From contig NZ_JAGPYQ010000001.1 of assembly GCF_018070025.1 (NCBI RefSeq), forward strand, positions 2,852,001-2,916,000: DNA of 64,000 nucleotides, in the 5' to 3' direction. The translations under genes were made by a program, and so were the position numbers. A model generated the notes under the pieces. That model made no database searches, was not told the origin of the DNA, and saw only the letters and a list, made by a program, of their open reading frames with translations. Below are positions 33,808 through 43,741 of the stretch, one piece after another. The first letter of the stretch is position 1; every line of letters starts with the position of its first letter. Source of the stretch: Streptomyces liliiviolaceus. GTDB taxonomy: Bacteria > Actinomycetota > Actinomycetes > Streptomycetales > Streptomycetaceae.

Positions 33808-34743
33808 TCAGAGCTTGACGCGGACCTCCTTGCGGAACTTGGCCGTCAGTTCCGCGGCTGCCTGGAGGTCGGCGCCCTTGCCGGCCATGGCGTTGGCCAT
33901 GTCGATGTTGATGATGACGCCGAGCGTGCTGTGGTCGCCCCAGATGCACACCGGCATGCTGATCGAGGACGGGCCGGAGGCCGCGTCACCCGTGGCGTCA
34001 TCGTTCGTGATCTTGGTTTCCTGGCACTTCAGGACCGCGCCGTCGAGACCGCTGGGCGAGTAGCTCTTGGGGCTGCCGACGACCTCGCCCTCGTCCGCGC
34101 CGTCCTTCTCGGAGCCTTCCTTCATGTCGACGAACATGGCGTCGACGACCTTCTCCGGGTCGTCGATCTCGCCGTACACGCCCATGAACTGGATCATCTC
34201 CAGGGCGAGCGGGTTGTTCTCGTCCCCGGCCTGGTACCCCGCGTTGACGTCCTTGGCGCCCTTGACGCCGTGCTTCTCGGCCTTCTTGATGTCGCTCTCG
34301 TCGAAGCCGCCGCTGTCGGCCTCTTTGCTCTTCTTGTACTCGGTGAGCACCGTCGCCGGAGTGGTCAGCTTGTGCGGGCCGTCGTCCGCCACGTCCGCGG
34401 AGCCGCCGTCACTGCCGCCGATGATGAAGTACGCGCCCACCGCGATCGCGGCCACGACCGCCACCGCGCCGACGATCAGGCCCGTCTTCTTCTTGCCGCC
34501 GCCGGGCGGCGGCGGCACCGGGGCGCCGTACTGCGGCTGCTGGCCGTAGCCGGGCTGCTGCGGCGGGACGCCGGGAGGGGCCTGCTGGGGGTACCCGTAG
34601 CCGGGCTGCGGCGGGGGAGCCTGCTGCGGGTAGCCGTAACCGGGCTGGGGGGCCTGCGGCTGCTGGCCGTAAGGACCCGGCTGACCGTACGGTCCGGGCT
34701 GCTGCGGCTGCCCGCCGTACGGGCCCGGCTGGTTGTAGCTCAT
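33808..34743 (-). CDS. Single-pass membrane protein with Pro/Gln/Tyr-rich N-terminus
   Basis: A 311-residue protein. Residues 1-80 are repeats of PGPYGQ and PQQAPPPQPGYGY, a disordered cytoplasmic region. A GGGKKK stop-transfer leads into one helix (TGLIVGAVAVVAAIAVGAYFII, about 88-108). The outer 200-residue domain has two Cys residues (LKCQE, PVCIW) likely paired, and reads like the DUF-type extracellular domains common in Streptomyces; function unknown. It is divergent from valS with 135 bases between. Confidence 0.75.
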   Translation of the reverse strand: MSYNQPGPYGGQPQQPGPYGQPGPYGQQPQAPQPGYGYPQQAPPPQPGYGYPQQAPPGVPPQQPGYGQQPQYGAPVPPPPGGGKKKTGLIVGAVAVVAAIAVGAYFIIGGSDGGSADVADDGPHKLTTPATVLTEYKKSKEADSGGFDESDIKKAEKHGVKGAKDVNAGYQAGDENNPLALEMIQFMGVYGEIDDPEKVVDAMFVDMKEGSEKDGADEGEVVGSPKSYSPSGLDGAVLKCQETKITNDDATGDAASGPSSISMPVCIWGDHSTLGVIINIDMANAMAGKGADLQAAAELTAKFRKEVRVKL

Positions 34744-34866
34744 TCTGGGTTCCCCTCCAGATACTTATGTGGTGCGAACATCCTCACCCAAGGCGGAGGG
34801 CGCCGGAGCGGCGGGGGCCGCACCGTTACCAAGTAATCGAGTTTCGGAGCGGGCCTGTGACACCTC

Positions 34867-34878
34867 TAAACTGAGTGC
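34867..34878 (+). promoter_or_regulatory. Probable leaderless promoter of valS (-10)
   Basis: TAAACT at 34867-34872 ends exactly six bases before the GTG start at 34879. No purine-rich ribosome site lies in the 20 bases upstream, so the transcript probably begins at the start codon. Confidence 0.55.
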
Positions 34879-37509
34879 GTGACCGACAACGCTCAGCAGC
34901 AGCCACCAGCCGACGCCCCCGAACTGCCGACCCAGTACGCGCCGGCCGAGGTAGAGGGGAAGCTGTACGAGCGCTGGGTCGAGCGGGGTTACTTCGCCGC
35001 CGACGCGAACAGCGACAAGCCGCCGTACACCATCGTCATTCCGCCGCCGAACGTCACCGGGTCCCTGCACCTGGGACATGCCTTCCAGCACACGCTCATG
35101 GACGCCCTGACCCGCCGCAAGCGCATGCAGGGGTACGAGGCGCTGTGGCTGCCCGGCATGGACCACGCCGGCATCGCCACCCAGAACAAGGTCGAGCAGC
35201 AGCTCGCCGAGGAGGGCAAGTCGCGGCAGGACCTCGGGCGCGAGGAGTTCGTCGAGCGCGTCTGGCAGTGGAAGGAGGAGTACGGCGGCAAGATCCTCGG
35301 CCAGATGCGCCGGCTCGGGGACGGCGTCGACTGGGACCGCGAGCGGTTCACCATGGACGAGGGCCTGTCCAAGGCCGTCCAGACCATCTTCAAGAAGCTG
35401 TACGACGACGAGCTGATCTACCGCGCCGAGCGGATCATCAACTGGTGTCCCCGCTGCCTGACGGCCATCTCCGACATCGAGGTGGAGTACCAGGAGGACG
35501 ACGGCGAGCTCGTCTCCATCACGTACGGCGAGGGCGACGAGACCCTCGTCGTCGCCACCACGCGCGCCGAGACCATGCTCGGTGACACCGCCGTCGCCGT
35601 TCACCCCGACGACGAGCGCTACCGCCACCTCGTCGGCAAGCGCATCAAGCTCCCGCTGACCGACCGCACCATCCCGGTCGTCGCGGACAGCCATGTCGAC
35701 CCCGAGTTCGGCACGGGTGCCGTCAAGGTCACCCCCGCCCACGACCCGAACGACTTCGCCATCGGCCGCCGCCACGGCCTGGAGTCGATCACGGTCATGG
35801 ACGAGCGGGCGGTCATCACCGTCCACGGCCCCTTCCAGGGCCTCGACCGCTACGAGGCGCGCTCCGCCATCGTCGGCGCGCTGCGCTCGCAGGGCCGGAT
35901 CGTCGCCGAGAAGCGCCCGTACGTCCACAGCGTCGGGCACTGCTCGCGCTGCCGGACCACCATCGAGCCGCGGCAGTCCCTGCAGTGGTGGGTCAAGGTC
36001 GGCCCGCTCGCGCAGGCCGCCGGTGACGCGGTCCGCGACGGCCGGGTGAAGATCCACCCCGAGGACATGTCGAAGCGGTACTTCGACTGGGTCGACAACC
36101 TCAACGACTGGAACATCTCGCGTCAGCTGTGGTGGGGCCACCGCATCCCCATCTGGTACGGCCCGAACGGCGAGACGGTCTGCGTCGGCCCCGACGAGCA
36201 GCCGCCCGGCACGGAGGCCGAGGGCTGGAAGCAGGACACCGACGTCCTCGACACCTGGTTCTCGTCCGGCCTGTGGCCGTTCTCCACGCTCGGCTGGCCC
36301 GAACAGACCCCGGACCTCAAGAAGTTCTACCCGACCGACGTCCTGCTCACGGGCCACGACATCATCTTCTTCTGGGTCGCCCGGATGATGATGTTCGGTC
36401 TGTACGCGATGGACGGCGAGGTCCCCTTCAAGACCATCGCGCTGACCGGTCTGGTCCGCGACGAGCGCGGCAAGAAGATGTCGAAGTCGTTCGGCAACGT
36501 CGTCGACCCGCTCGACTGGATGGACAAGTACGGCTCGGACGCCGTCCGCTTCACGCTGGCCAAGGGCGCCAACCCCGGCACCGACGTGCCGATCGGCGAG
36601 GACTGGGTCCAGGCGGCCCGTAACTTCGCCAACAAGATCTGGAACGCGACGCGGTTCGCGCTGATGAACGGCGCGACGGTCGAGGGGCCGCTGCCGGACG
36701 CGTCCGCGATGTCGGCGACGGACCGGTGGATCCTGTCCCGCCTCAACGAGACCGTCGCCGAAGTCGACGCGTACTACGAGGACTTCCAGTTCGCGAAGCT
36801 CTCCGACGCGCTGTACCACTTCGCGTGGGACGAGGTCTTCGACTGGTACGTCGAGTTGTCGAAGACGACGTTCATGGCGGGCGGGCCCGCGGCCGACGTC
36901 AGCAAGCGGGTCCTCGGCGAGGTCCTGGACGTCACGCTGCGGCTGCTGCACCCGGTCGTGCCGTTCGTCACGGAGACGCTGTGGACGACCCTCACGGGCG
37001 GCGAGTCGGTCGTGGTCGCCGACTGGCCCGCGGACAGCGGTTTCCGGGACGCGGGCGCCGAGCGGGAGATCGAGGCGCTCCAGCAGGTCATCACCGAGGT
37101 CCGCCGCTTCCGTGCGGACCAGGGGCTGCAGCCGGGGCAGCGGGTGCCGGCGCGGCTGAGCCTCGACGGGACCGCGTTCGCTCCGCACGAGGCGGCCATC
37201 CGGCAGCTCCTGCGGCTTCAGCCGGAGGGGGACGACTTCTCCGCGACCGCGACGCTGCCGGTCGCCGGGGCGTCCGTCGCGCTCGACCTGTCCGGGACGA
37301 TCGACGTGGGGGCCGAGCGGAAGCGGCTCGCGAAGGATCTGGCCGCCGCGGAGAAGGAGAAGGTCGCGGCCAACGCCAAGCTGGGCAACGAGGCGTTTCT
37401 CGCCAAGGCGCCGGATCAGGTGGTGGACAAGATCCGGGGGCGGCTTGCGAAGGCCGACGAGGACATCTTGCGGCTGTCGGCTCAGTTGGATGCGTTGCCG
37501 CAGGCGTAG
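34879..37509 (+). CDS. valS: Valyl-tRNA synthetase
   Basis: An 876-residue class Ia synthetase. The HIGH motif appears as LHLGH (in [18 protein letters not shown]), the editing CP1 domain carries [13 protein letters not shown], the [10 protein letters not shown] and KMSKS motifs follow (KKMSKSFGN near residue 535), and a C-terminal coiled coil ([22 protein letters not shown]) contacts tRNA. It charges tRNA-Val and hydrolyses Thr-tRNA-Val. GTG start judged leaderless. No T-box leader is visible. Confidence 0.97.
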   Translation: MTDNAQQQPPADAPELPTQYAPAEVEGKLYERWVERGYFAADANSDKPPYTIVIPPPNVTGSLHLGHAFQHTLMDALTRRKRMQGYEALWLPGMDHAGIATQNKVEQQLAEEGKSRQDLGREEFVERVWQWKEEYGGKILGQMRRLGDGVDWDRERFTMDEGLSKAVQTIFKKLYDDELIYRAERIINWCPRCLTAISDIEVEYQEDDGELVSITYGEGDETLVVATTRAETMLGDTAVAVHPDDERYRHLVGKRIKLPLTDRTIPVVADSHVDPEFGTGAVKVTPAHDPNDFAIGRRHGLESITVMDERAVITVHGPFQGLDRYEARSAIVGALRSQGRIVAEKRPYVHSVGHCSRCRTTIEPRQSLQWWVKVGPLAQAAGDAVRDGRVKIHPEDMSKRYFDWVDNLNDWNISRQLWWGHRIPIWYGPNGETVCVGPDEQPPGTEAEGWKQDTDVLDTWFSSGLWPFSTLGWPEQTPDLKKFYPTDVLLTGHDIIFFWVARMMMFGLYAMDGEVPFKTIALTGLVRDERGKKMSKSFGNVVDPLDWMDKYGSDAVRFTLAKGANPGTDVPIGEDWVQAARNFANKIWNATRFALMNGATVEGPLPDASAMSATDRWILSRLNETVAEVDAYYEDFQFAKLSDALYHFAWDEVFDWYVELSKTTFMAGGPAADVSKRVLGEVLDVTLRLLHPVVPFVTETLWTTLTGGESVVVADWPADSGFRDAGAEREIEALQQVITEVRRFRADQGLQPGQRVPARLSLDGTAFAPHEAAIRQLLRLQPEGDDFSATATLPVAGASVALDLSGTIDVGAERKRLAKDLAAAEKEKVAANAKLGNEAFLAKAPDQVVDKIRGRLAKADEDILRLSAQLDALPQA

Positions 37510-37517
37510 GTGGTTTT

Positions 37518-37552
37518 GAGGGCCCCGGGACCTGTGTGGTTCCGGGGCCCTC
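37518..37552 (+). terminator. Terminator of valS
   Basis: An 11-bp perfect stem (GAGGGCCCCGG 37518-37528, complement 37542-37552), nine bases after the valS stop. Confidence 0.8.
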
Positions 37553-37563
37553 GTGCGTTCGTC

Positions 37564-37700
37564 TTCGGCTGCGGGCCGGTGGGGGCCGTTCGCGCGGTTC
37601 CCCGCGCCCCTGAAGAGGGCTGCGCCCTCCCAGGGGTGTGTTTGTCGGGTGCGGGCCGGTGGGGGCTGGTCGCGCAGTTCCCCGCGCCCCTGAGAGCCGG
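37564..37700. repeat. Two forward copies of the GCGCAGTTCCCCGCGCCCC repeat
   Basis: Copies near 37590-37612 (with CGCGGTTCCCCGCGCCCCTG) and 37672-37692, each preceded by GGGCCGGTGGGGGC. They lie between the valS terminator and the folC promoter. Confidence 0.8.
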
Positions 37701-37714
37701 GGCCGCGGGCTCCG

Positions 37715-37726
37715 TAGACTGGGGGT
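37715..37726 (+). promoter_or_regulatory. Probable leaderless promoter of folC (-10)
   Basis: TAGACT at 37715-37720, then six bases, then the GTG start at 37727. The G-run between them (GGGGGT) is too close to act as a ribosome site. Confidence 0.5.
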
Positions 37727-39232
37727 GTGAGTGAGCTTTCGCAGGACAGCAGTGGGGACGATCCGTTCGATGCGATCGTCGAGGCCGAGACGGAGCGCGA
37801 TCCCGATCTCGCCGTGATCGAGGCCGGCAGCCGCACTCTGCGTACGCAGGGCCCGGCGCCGCAGTCCGACATTCCCGCGCGCCCGGACGACCCGGAGACC
37901 GACAAGGCGCTGCGCGAGGTGGAGACCGAGCTGGCCACGCGGTGGGGCGAGACCAAGCTGGAGCCGTCCGTGGCCCGGATCTCCGCGCTCATGGACGTAC
38001 TGGGGGAGCCGCAGCGCGCGTACCCCTCGATCCACATCACCGGGACCAACGGCAAGACGTCCACCGCCCGCATGATCGAGGCCCTGCTCGGCGCCTTCGA
38101 ACTGCGCACCGGCCGGTACACCTCGCCCCACGTCCAGTCGATCACCGAGCGGATCAGCCTGGACGGGGCGGCGATCCCGGCCGAGCGGTTCGTGGAGACG
38201 TACCAGGACATCAAGCCGTACGTCGAGATGGTCGACGCGGCCCAGGAGTACCGGCTCTCATTCTTCGAGGTGCTCACGGGCATGGCGTACGCGGCCTTCG
38301 CGGACGCGCCCGTCGACGTGGCCGTCGTGGAGGTCGGGATGGGCGGCAGCTGGGACGCCACCAACGTGATCGACGGGGACGTCGCCGTGGTGACCCCCAT
38401 CGACCTGGACCACACGGACCGGCTCGGGAACACCCCGGGGGAGATCGCCACGGAGAAGGCCGGGATCGTCAAGCAGGACGCGACGGTCATCCTGGCCCAG
38501 CAGCCCGTCGACGCCGCGCAGGTGCTGCTCAAGAAGGCCGTCGAGGTCGATGCCACCGTGGCCCGTGAGGGGCTTGAGTTCGGCGTGGTCAGCCGGCAGA
38601 TCGCGGTCGGCGGGCAGCTGCTGACGCTGCGCGGTCTCGGCGGGGAGTACGAAGAGGTGTACATCCCGTTGCACGGGGCGTACCAGGCGCACAACGCGGC
38701 CGTGGCGCTGGCCGCCGTGGAGGCGTTCTTCGGCGTCGGCTCCCAGCGGCCCGAGGCGCTCGACATCGACACGGTCCGCAAGGCCTTCGCGTCGGTCACC
38801 TCGCCGGGACGGCTTGAGGTCGTACGCAAGTCGCCGACGGTCGTACTGGACGCCGCGCACAACCCGGCGGGCGCCCGCGCCACCGCCGAGGCGGTCCAGG
38901 AGGTCTTCGACTTCAGCCGGCTGATCGGTGTCGTCGGGGCGAGCGGCGACAAGAACGTACGGGGGCTGCTCGAAGCCTTCGAGCCGATCTTCACGGAGGT
39001 CGTCGTGACGCAGAACTCCAGCCATCGCGCGATGGACGCGGACGAGCTGGCGGGTATCGCCGTCGAGGTGTTCGGGGACGACCGCGTGCAGGTCGAGCCC
39101 CGGCTGGACGACGCGCTGGAGGCCGCGATCACGCTGGCCGAGGAAGAGGCCGAGTACGCGGGCGGCGGCGTCCTCGTGACCGGTTCCGTCATCACGGTCG
39201 GCGAGGCCCGGCTGCTGCTGGGAAGGGGCTGA
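37727..39232 (+). CDS. folC: Bifunctional dihydrofolate/folylpolyglutamate synthase
   Basis: A 501-residue Mur-ligase-fold enzyme. The P-loop HITGTNGKTST starts near residue 103. EVGMGGSWDATNV, TPIDLDHTDRLGNT and LDAAHNPAGARATAEA are family motifs. It adds Glu to dihydropteroate and further Glu residues to folates. The N-terminus is about 60 residues longer than in E. coli and acidic. Four bases separate its stop from the next gene's start, so the two are probably co-transcribed. Confidence 0.94.
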   Translation: MSELSQDSSGDDPFDAIVEAETERDPDLAVIEAGSRTLRTQGPAPQSDIPARPDDPETDKALREVETELATRWGETKLEPSVARISALMDVLGEPQRAYPSIHITGTNGKTSTARMIEALLGAFELRTGRYTSPHVQSITERISLDGAAIPAERFVETYQDIKPYVEMVDAAQEYRLSFFEVLTGMAYAAFADAPVDVAVVEVGMGGSWDATNVIDGDVAVVTPIDLDHTDRLGNTPGEIATEKAGIVKQDATVILAQQPVDAAQVLLKKAVEVDATVAREGLEFGVVSRQIAVGGQLLTLRGLGGEYEEVYIPLHGAYQAHNAAVALAAVEAFFGVGSQRPEALDIDTVRKAFASVTSPGRLEVVRKSPTVVLDAAHNPAGARATAEAVQEVFDFSRLIGVVGASGDKNVRGLLEAFEPIFTEVVVTQNSSHRAMDADELAGIAVEVFGDDRVQVEPRLDDALEAAITLAEEEAEYAGGGVLVTGSVITVGEARLLLGRG

Positions 39233-39235
39233 GCC

Positions 39236-39580
39236 GTGCGGACGCTCTGTGCTTCGACGCTGATCGGTGAGTTCTTCGTGATCGGGTTCGCCGGGCTCGT
39301 GGCGATGAAGGATCCCGATCTGTCCATGGCCACGGTCTGGACGGTGTGCGGGGTCGCGATGGTGCTGTGCCTGTTGCTGTGCGGGGTGATCACGCGGCCG
39401 GGGGGTGTGCAGCTGGGCTGGGGTCTGCAGGTGCTGCTGATCGCCAGTGGGTTCGTGGTGCCGGTGATGTTCTTCCTTGGGGCGGTGTTCGCGGCGCTGT
39501 GGTGGGCGTCCGTGCACTATGGGCGGAAGGTGGAGGAGGCGAAGGCGCGGTTCGCTGCGCAGGCGGGGGTTGGTGGGTAG
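39236..39580 (+). CDS. DUF4233-type small membrane protein
   Basis: A 114-residue protein with four hydrophobic helices (LIGEFFVIGFAGLVA, VWTVCGVAMVLCLLLCGVI, GLQVLLIASGFVVPVMFFLGAVFAALWWA) and a basic C-terminal tail. Actinobacterial folC genes are regularly followed by such a DUF4233 protein; no function is known. GTG start, three-base gap to folC. Confidence 0.8.
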   Translation: MRTLCASTLIGEFFVIGFAGLVAMKDPDLSMATVWTVCGVAMVLCLLLCGVITRPGGVQLGWGLQVLLIASGFVVPVMFFLGAVFAALWWASVHYGRKVEEAKARFAAQAGVGG

Positions 39581-39599
39581 TTCGGGGTTCCGTTCTTAC

Positions 39600-40020
39600 C
39601 TCGGGGTTCCCCCGGGCCCCCTTGGTCCTCAGGCGCCGGACGGGCTTCATCGCTTCGGGTGCGGGTGCGGGTGCGGGTGCGGGTCCGGTGGGGGCTGGTC
39701 GCGCAGTTCCCCGCGCCCCTGGAGGGCGGGGCTCTGCCCCTGCCTTCCAGCGCGTGGGCTGGGGGTTTTGGCTGCGGGTCCGGTGGGGGTCGGTCGCGCC
39801 GTTCCCCGCGCCCCTGAAGGGCCCCTCCGGGGCCGCAGTTGCGTCTGCCGAGGGCTGTGCGTCGGCGGGTGCGGGCCGTCGTGGGTTGCTCGCGCAGTTC
39901 CCCGCGCCCCTGAAAGGCGGGGCTGCGCCCCTGCCTTTCGGCTCCTTTCAGCGTGTCCGGCGTTTGAGGACGAGCGCGTCAGCGCGAACGCAACGGGGGC
40001 GGGGGCGGAGCCCCCAGGGG
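39600..40020. repeat. Repeat-filled intergenic region upstream of ndk
   Basis: Three forward copies of the GCGCAGTTCCCCGCGCCCC element (near 39700-39720, 39795-39817 and 39889-39911; the second has GCCGTT). There are also two fragments of the nested-palindrome family (GGTCCTCAGGCGCCGGACGG near 39623, GTCCGGCGTTTGAGGACGAG near 39956) and a short GGTGCG run (39656-39690). No gene is supported in 39581-40074 apart from the ndk promoter near its end. Confidence 0.8.
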
Positions 40021-40074
40021 CATGCCCTGTAGCCTCGTCATCCGCATGTTTTTGACCCTGAAGGAGCCACCACC

Positions 40075-40488
40075 GTGAGCCAGCGCACCCTCGTCCTTCT
40101 CAAGCCCGACGCGGTCCGTCGTGGCCTGACCGGCGAGATCATCAGCCGTATCGAGCGCAAGGCCGGCTGGCAGATCACCGCGCTGGAGCTGCGCACCCTG
40201 GACCAGGACACGCTGGAGCAGCACTACGGCGAGCACCAGGGCAAGCCCTTCTACGAGCCGCTGGTCACCTTCATGGCGTCCGGCCCGGTCGTGGCGCTGG
40301 TCGTCGAGGGCGAGCGCGTCATCGAGGGCGTACGGGCGCTCGCGGGTCCGACCGACCCGATCGCCGCCGCGCCCGGCTCCATCCGCGGTGACTTCGGTGT
40401 GATCGTCCGCGAGAACCTGATCCACGCCTCCGACTCCGAGGAGTCCTCCGAGCGTGAGCTGAAGATCTTCTTCCCCGGTCTGGCGTAA
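40075..40488 (+). CDS. ndk: Nucleoside diphosphate kinase
   Basis: A 137-residue cytosolic enzyme that moves the gamma-phosphate between NTPs and NDPs. Phospho-acceptor H117 lies in the signature NLIHASDS; the N-terminal TLVLLKPDAVRRGLTGEI and SGPVVALVVEG motifs are complete. GTG start with AAGGAG nine bases ahead. A hairpin follows it. Confidence 0.96.
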   Translation: MSQRTLVLLKPDAVRRGLTGEIISRIERKAGWQITALELRTLDQDTLEQHYGEHQGKPFYEPLVTFMASGPVVALVVEGERVIEGVRALAGPTDPIAAAPGSIRGDFGVIVRENLIHASDSEESSERELKIFFPGLA

Positions 40489-40505
40489 CCGTCCGACCGG
40501 CCGGG

Positions 40506-40526
40506 GCCGCCTCGCCCGGAGGCGGC
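40506..40526 (+). terminator. Terminator of ndk
   Basis: GCCGCCTC-GCCCG-GAGGCGGC (stem 8 bp, 40506-40513 and 40519-40526), extendable by flanking CCGG pairs, 18 bases after the stop. Confidence 0.7.
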
Positions 40527-40846
40527 CCGGGCCGCGGTGAAAATCTTGTGAAGCGAAAATCCCCTGAAGCTTTGTCAGGCAGGTAGCTTCTGACCTGCGG
40601 CCCGCACACAATGGGACGCACAATGAGGGCCGTCTGCGGGCATATGCGTGCCGATCGGGGGAACGCGTTCCCCCGATGGCCCGTCTCCACAAGCGAGGCG
40701 GCGCGTCATCTGCTGACAATGGCGAAGACCCTCGCGCAGTGTTCGTGCAGGCGAGACTACGATGGAAGCCTTCACGTCACAGCGCTCACCCTCGCCATCC
40801 TGAAAAGCCATCAAAAGCTCCACTTGGGAAGGCCAGACGAATCCTG
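40527..40846 (+). promoter_or_regulatory. Upstream region of mreB
   Basis: About 320 bases with no convincing gene. An AT-richer part (40540-40610) with GCAGGT-N8-ACCTGC (40580-40599) probably holds the promoter or operator. An ORF from 40611 runs to the mreB start, its TGA overlapping the ATG by one base, but its codon usage is not gene-like. Confidence 0.4.
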
Positions 40847-41878
40847 ATGGGGAACTCAATGTCGTTCATCGGCCGTGACATGGCTGTCGACCTCGGGACC
40901 GCCAACACGCTGGTGTACGTCAGGGGTCGCGGGATCGTACTCAACGAGCCGTCCGTCGTCGCGATCAACACCAACACCGGTGGCATCCTCGCGGTCGGCG
41001 CGGAAGCGAAGAAGATGATCGGGCGGACGCCGGGCAACATCGTTGCCGTGCGCCCGCTGAAGGACGGTGTCATCGCCGACTTCGAGATCACCGAGCGCAT
41101 GCTCCGCTACTTCATCCTGAAGATCCACAAGCGGCGCTACCTCGCCCGTCCTCGCGTCGTCGTCTGCGTGCCCTCGGGCATCACGGGCGTCGAGCGCCGT
41201 GCCGTCATCGAGGCGTCGTCCCAGGCCGGCGCCCGCCAGGTGCACATCATCGAGGAGCCCATGGCCGCGGCCATCGGCTCCGGCCTGCCGGTCCACGAGG
41301 CCACGGGCAACATGGTGGTGGACATCGGCGGCGGCACCACCGAGGTCGCGGTCATCTCGCTCGGCGGAATCGTCACGGCACAGTCCATCCGGGTCGCCGG
41401 CGACGAGCTGGACAACGCGATCATCCAGCACATCAAGAAGGAGTACTCGCTCCTCCTCGGTGAGCGGACGGCCGAACAGATCAAGATCACGATCGGTTCC
41501 GCGTACGACCTCGACAATGACGAACACACCGAAATCCGCGGCCGGGACCTGGTCTCCGGCCTTCCGAAGACCGTCGTGATCTCGGCGGCCGAAGTCCGCA
41601 AGGCGATTGAGGAGCCCGTCAACTCGATCGTCGACGCGGTCAAGACCACCCTCGACAAGTGCCCGCCGGAGCTGTCCGGCGACGTCATGGACCGCGGGAT
41701 CGTGCTCACCGGCGGCGGCGCCCTGCTGCGCGGCCTCGACGAGCGGCTGCGGCGCGAGACGGGCATGCCGATCCACATCGCCGAGGACCCGCTGGACAGC
41801 GTGGCGCTCGGCGCGGGCAAGTGCGTGGAGGAGTTCGAGGCGCTCCAGCAGGTGCTGGACGCCCAGCCGCGCAGATGA
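40847..41878 (+). CDS. mreB: Actin-like cell-shape protein MreB
   Basis: A 343-residue actin-fold ATPase. Phosphate-1 motif [11 protein letters not shown], phosphate-2 [15 protein letters not shown] and adenosine motif [16 protein letters not shown] are intact. MreB polymerises at the membrane; in Streptomyces it is dispensable for tip growth but needed for a sound spore wall. The chosen ATG ([11 protein letters not shown]) is the family start as I know it in this genus. ATG 40859 with GGGGA just ahead is the alternative. A strong hairpin follows, so the downstream genes may be transcribed less or separately. Confidence 0.95.
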   Translation: MGNSMSFIGRDMAVDLGTANTLVYVRGRGIVLNEPSVVAINTNTGGILAVGAEAKKMIGRTPGNIVAVRPLKDGVIADFEITERMLRYFILKIHKRRYLARPRVVVCVPSGITGVERRAVIEASSQAGARQVHIIEEPMAAAIGSGLPVHEATGNMVVDIGGGTTEVAVISLGGIVTAQSIRVAGDELDNAIIQHIKKEYSLLLGERTAEQIKITIGSAYDLDNDEHTEIRGRDLVSGLPKTVVISAAEVRKAIEEPVNSIVDAVKTTLDKCPPELSGDVMDRGIVLTGGGALLRGLDERLRRETGMPIHIAEDPLDSVALGAGKCVEEFEALQQVLDAQPRR

Positions 41879-41892
41879 CGTAACTCTTCGAT

Positions 41893-41928
41893 TCCGCCGT
41901 ACGAGATGATCCCTTCTCGTACGGCGGA
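41893..41928 (+). terminator. Strong hairpin between mreB and mreC
   Basis: A 14-bp perfect stem (41893-41906 and 41915-41928) with an eight-base loop, 14 bases after the mreB stop. It is likely a terminator or attenuator inside the mre cluster. Confidence 0.75.
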
Positions 41929-42110
41929 TCGTTGATATTGAGGCATAAGCTCCCCCATAACACCGCGGGTCCCGCCCGATCGGGCGCCGGTCGGGTGCTC
42001 GACCGGATGCTCCGGGGTTCCTTCGGGGTTCCCAGAGTTCGCCAGGACCCTCGGGAACCTGTTGGGTGAGCCATACATGAATTCCGACGAGGAAGGCACG
42101 GCCGTCGCAC

Positions 42111-43055
42111 GTGAGGGACACACGAGAGAGCCGGCTGCTCCTGGTGCTGCTGATCGCCATCGCGTTCGCGTTGATCACGGTGGACATCCGCGGGGGTGAG
42201 GACTCCCCGGTCGACGGTGCCCGCCGTGGCGCCGCCACCGTCTTCGGCCCGATCGAGGACGGGGTGTCGACCGCCGTCGACCCCGTGGGCAACGCGATCC
42301 AGGCCGTGAAGGACTCCGGTGACCGCCACGACCGCGTCACGCAACTGGAGCGCGACAACGCCGAGTTGAAGGCGAAACTGGGCAGCGACGACCGCAACCG
42401 CAGCCGCAGCGCGCAGCTCGACAAGATGCTCAAGACGGCGGGCGCCGGGCAGTACGGCATCAAGGGCGCCGAGGTCATCGCCATAGGAGCGGCCCAGGGC
42501 TTCTCCTGGACCGTCACCATCGACGTCGGCGCGAACGACGGCATCAAGCGCGACATGACCGTCCTGAACGGCGACGGACTGGTCGGACGCGTCACCACGG
42601 TCGGCCCCGGCACCGCCACGGTGCTGCTCGCCAACGACCCCGACTTCACGGTCGGCACGCGCATGGAGTCCACCGACGAACTCGGCTTCGCGTCCGGCCA
42701 GGGCGACCGCCCGCTGCGCGTGGAGCTCCTCAACGGCAAGGCCAAGATCAAGAAGGGCGACCGGCTGGTCACCTTCGGCTCCCAGGCCGACAAGCCGTTC
42801 GTCCCCGGCGTACCCGTCGGCCTGGTCTCCCGCGTCGACCCCTCCGGCGGCGACCTGACCCGCACGATCTACGTCACGCCGTTCGTGTCCTTCTCCAAGC
42901 TCGACATCGTCGGTGTCGTCGTCCAGGCCCCGCGCAAGGACCCGCGCGACGAGGTGCTGCCCGCCAAACCCAAGCCAACGCCCACGCCGACCGTGACCGT
43001 GACGGTCACGCCCTCTGCGAACGCGCCCGCCGACGGCCTGCAGCAAGAGCAGTAG
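42111..43055 (+). CDS. mreC: Cell-shape protein MreC
   Basis: A 314-residue protein: short basic N-terminus, one membrane helix (LLLVLLIAIAFALITV, 9-24), a coiled coil (about 70-110; RVTQLERDNAELKAKL) and the beta-rich outer domain (GFSWTVTIDVGANDGIKRDMTVLNGDGLVGRV). A Pro/Thr tail ends it. MreC links the wall synthases to MreB and MreD. GTG start; the nearest purine-rich site, GAGGAAGG, lies 15 bases ahead, unusually far. The 182 bases between the hairpin and this start must hold a promoter if mreC is separately transcribed. Confidence 0.93.
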   Translation: MRDTRESRLLLVLLIAIAFALITVDIRGGEDSPVDGARRGAATVFGPIEDGVSTAVDPVGNAIQAVKDSGDRHDRVTQLERDNAELKAKLGSDDRNRSRSAQLDKMLKTAGAGQYGIKGAEVIAIGAAQGFSWTVTIDVGANDGIKRDMTVLNGDGLVGRVTTVGPGTATVLLANDPDFTVGTRMESTDELGFASGQGDRPLRVELLNGKAKIKKGDRLVTFGSQADKPFVPGVPVGLVSRVDPSGGDLTRTIYVTPFVSFSKLDIVGVVVQAPRKDPRDEVLPAKPKPTPTPTVTVTVTPSANAPADGLQQEQ

Positions 43056-43069
43056 GAGCTGACTTCCCC

Positions 43070-43741
43070 ATGCGCTTCAACCGAATGCTGCTCTCCGCCA
43101 CGCTGGTGATCGTCGCCCTGGTGATCCAGGTCAGCGTCCTGGCCCGGCTGCACCTGCCCGGCGCCGTACCGGACCTCCTGCTCCTCACCGTCCTCGGCCT
43201 CGCCCTCGTCTACGGCCACGTCGGCGGCGCCCTCGTCGGCTTCGGCGCGGGCCTGCTCGCCGACCTGGCCCCGCCCGCCGACCACGCCGCCGGCCGCTAC
43301 GCCCTCGTGCTGTGCGTCATCGGCTACCTCGCCGGACTCGCCAAGCCCGACAACGGCCAGCTCAAGTCCGCCACCGGCCCCATGGCCGTCGTGGTGGCCG
43401 CCTCGATCGGCTCCACGCTCCTGTACGCGGGAGTGGGCGCCCTCGTCGGCGACACCGCCGCCCGCCACGTGGGCCTCGGCGGTCTGCTCTTCACGGCCGC
43501 CCTGTACGACCTGCTGCTCGCGCCGTTCGTGGTCCCCGGCATCATGGCCCTGGCCCGCCGCGCCGAGAACGATCCGCTCGCCGACACCGGCGGCTCCGGC
43601 AAGTCGACCGACGTCGCCGCGGGCTGGATCAGCTCCGGCACCGGCCTGCGCATCGGCAGTCAGCGCGGCGGACTGAGAGTGAAGGCCGCCAAGGCACGGA
43701 TGGCCAGGGCGGGACGCATCAAGGGGGTCAAGCGACTGTGA
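43070..43741 (+). CDS. mreD: Rod-shape-determining membrane protein MreD
   Basis: A 223-residue integral membrane protein with five to six helices (MLLSATLVIVALVIQVSVL, LLLLTVLGLALVYGHVGGALVGF, and others) and a basic cytoplasmic tail (LRVKAAKARMARAGRIKGVKRL, positively charged). It bridges MreC and RodA/PBP2. It starts 14 bases after mreC and overlaps the next gene by four bases (GTGA). Confidence 0.92.
   Translation: MRFNRMLLSATLVIVALVIQVSVLARLHLPGAVPDLLLLTVLGLALVYGHVGGALVGFGAGLLADLAPPADHAAGRYALVLCVIGYLAGLAKPDNGQLKSATGPMAVVVAASIGSTLLYAGVGALVGDTAARHVGLGGLLFTAALYDLLLAPFVVPGIMALARRAENDPLADTGGSGKSTDVAAGWISSGTGLRIGSQRGGLRVKAAKARMARAGRIKGVKRL

Noticed and set aside
34744..34878. T-box riboswitch before valS
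   Set aside because: The gap is 135 bases shared with a divergent gene, and the likely transcription start is at the start codon, leaving no leader.
34765..39393. A 1542-codon open frame on the minus strand opposite valS and folC
   Set aside because: Ser/Thr/Arg-rich nonsense translation; both + strand genes are unambiguous.
40611..40847. ORF whose stop overlaps the mreB start (TGATG), possible coupled leader gene
   Set aside because: Codon third positions lack the usual GC bias and the translation matches nothing; overlap can arise by chance.
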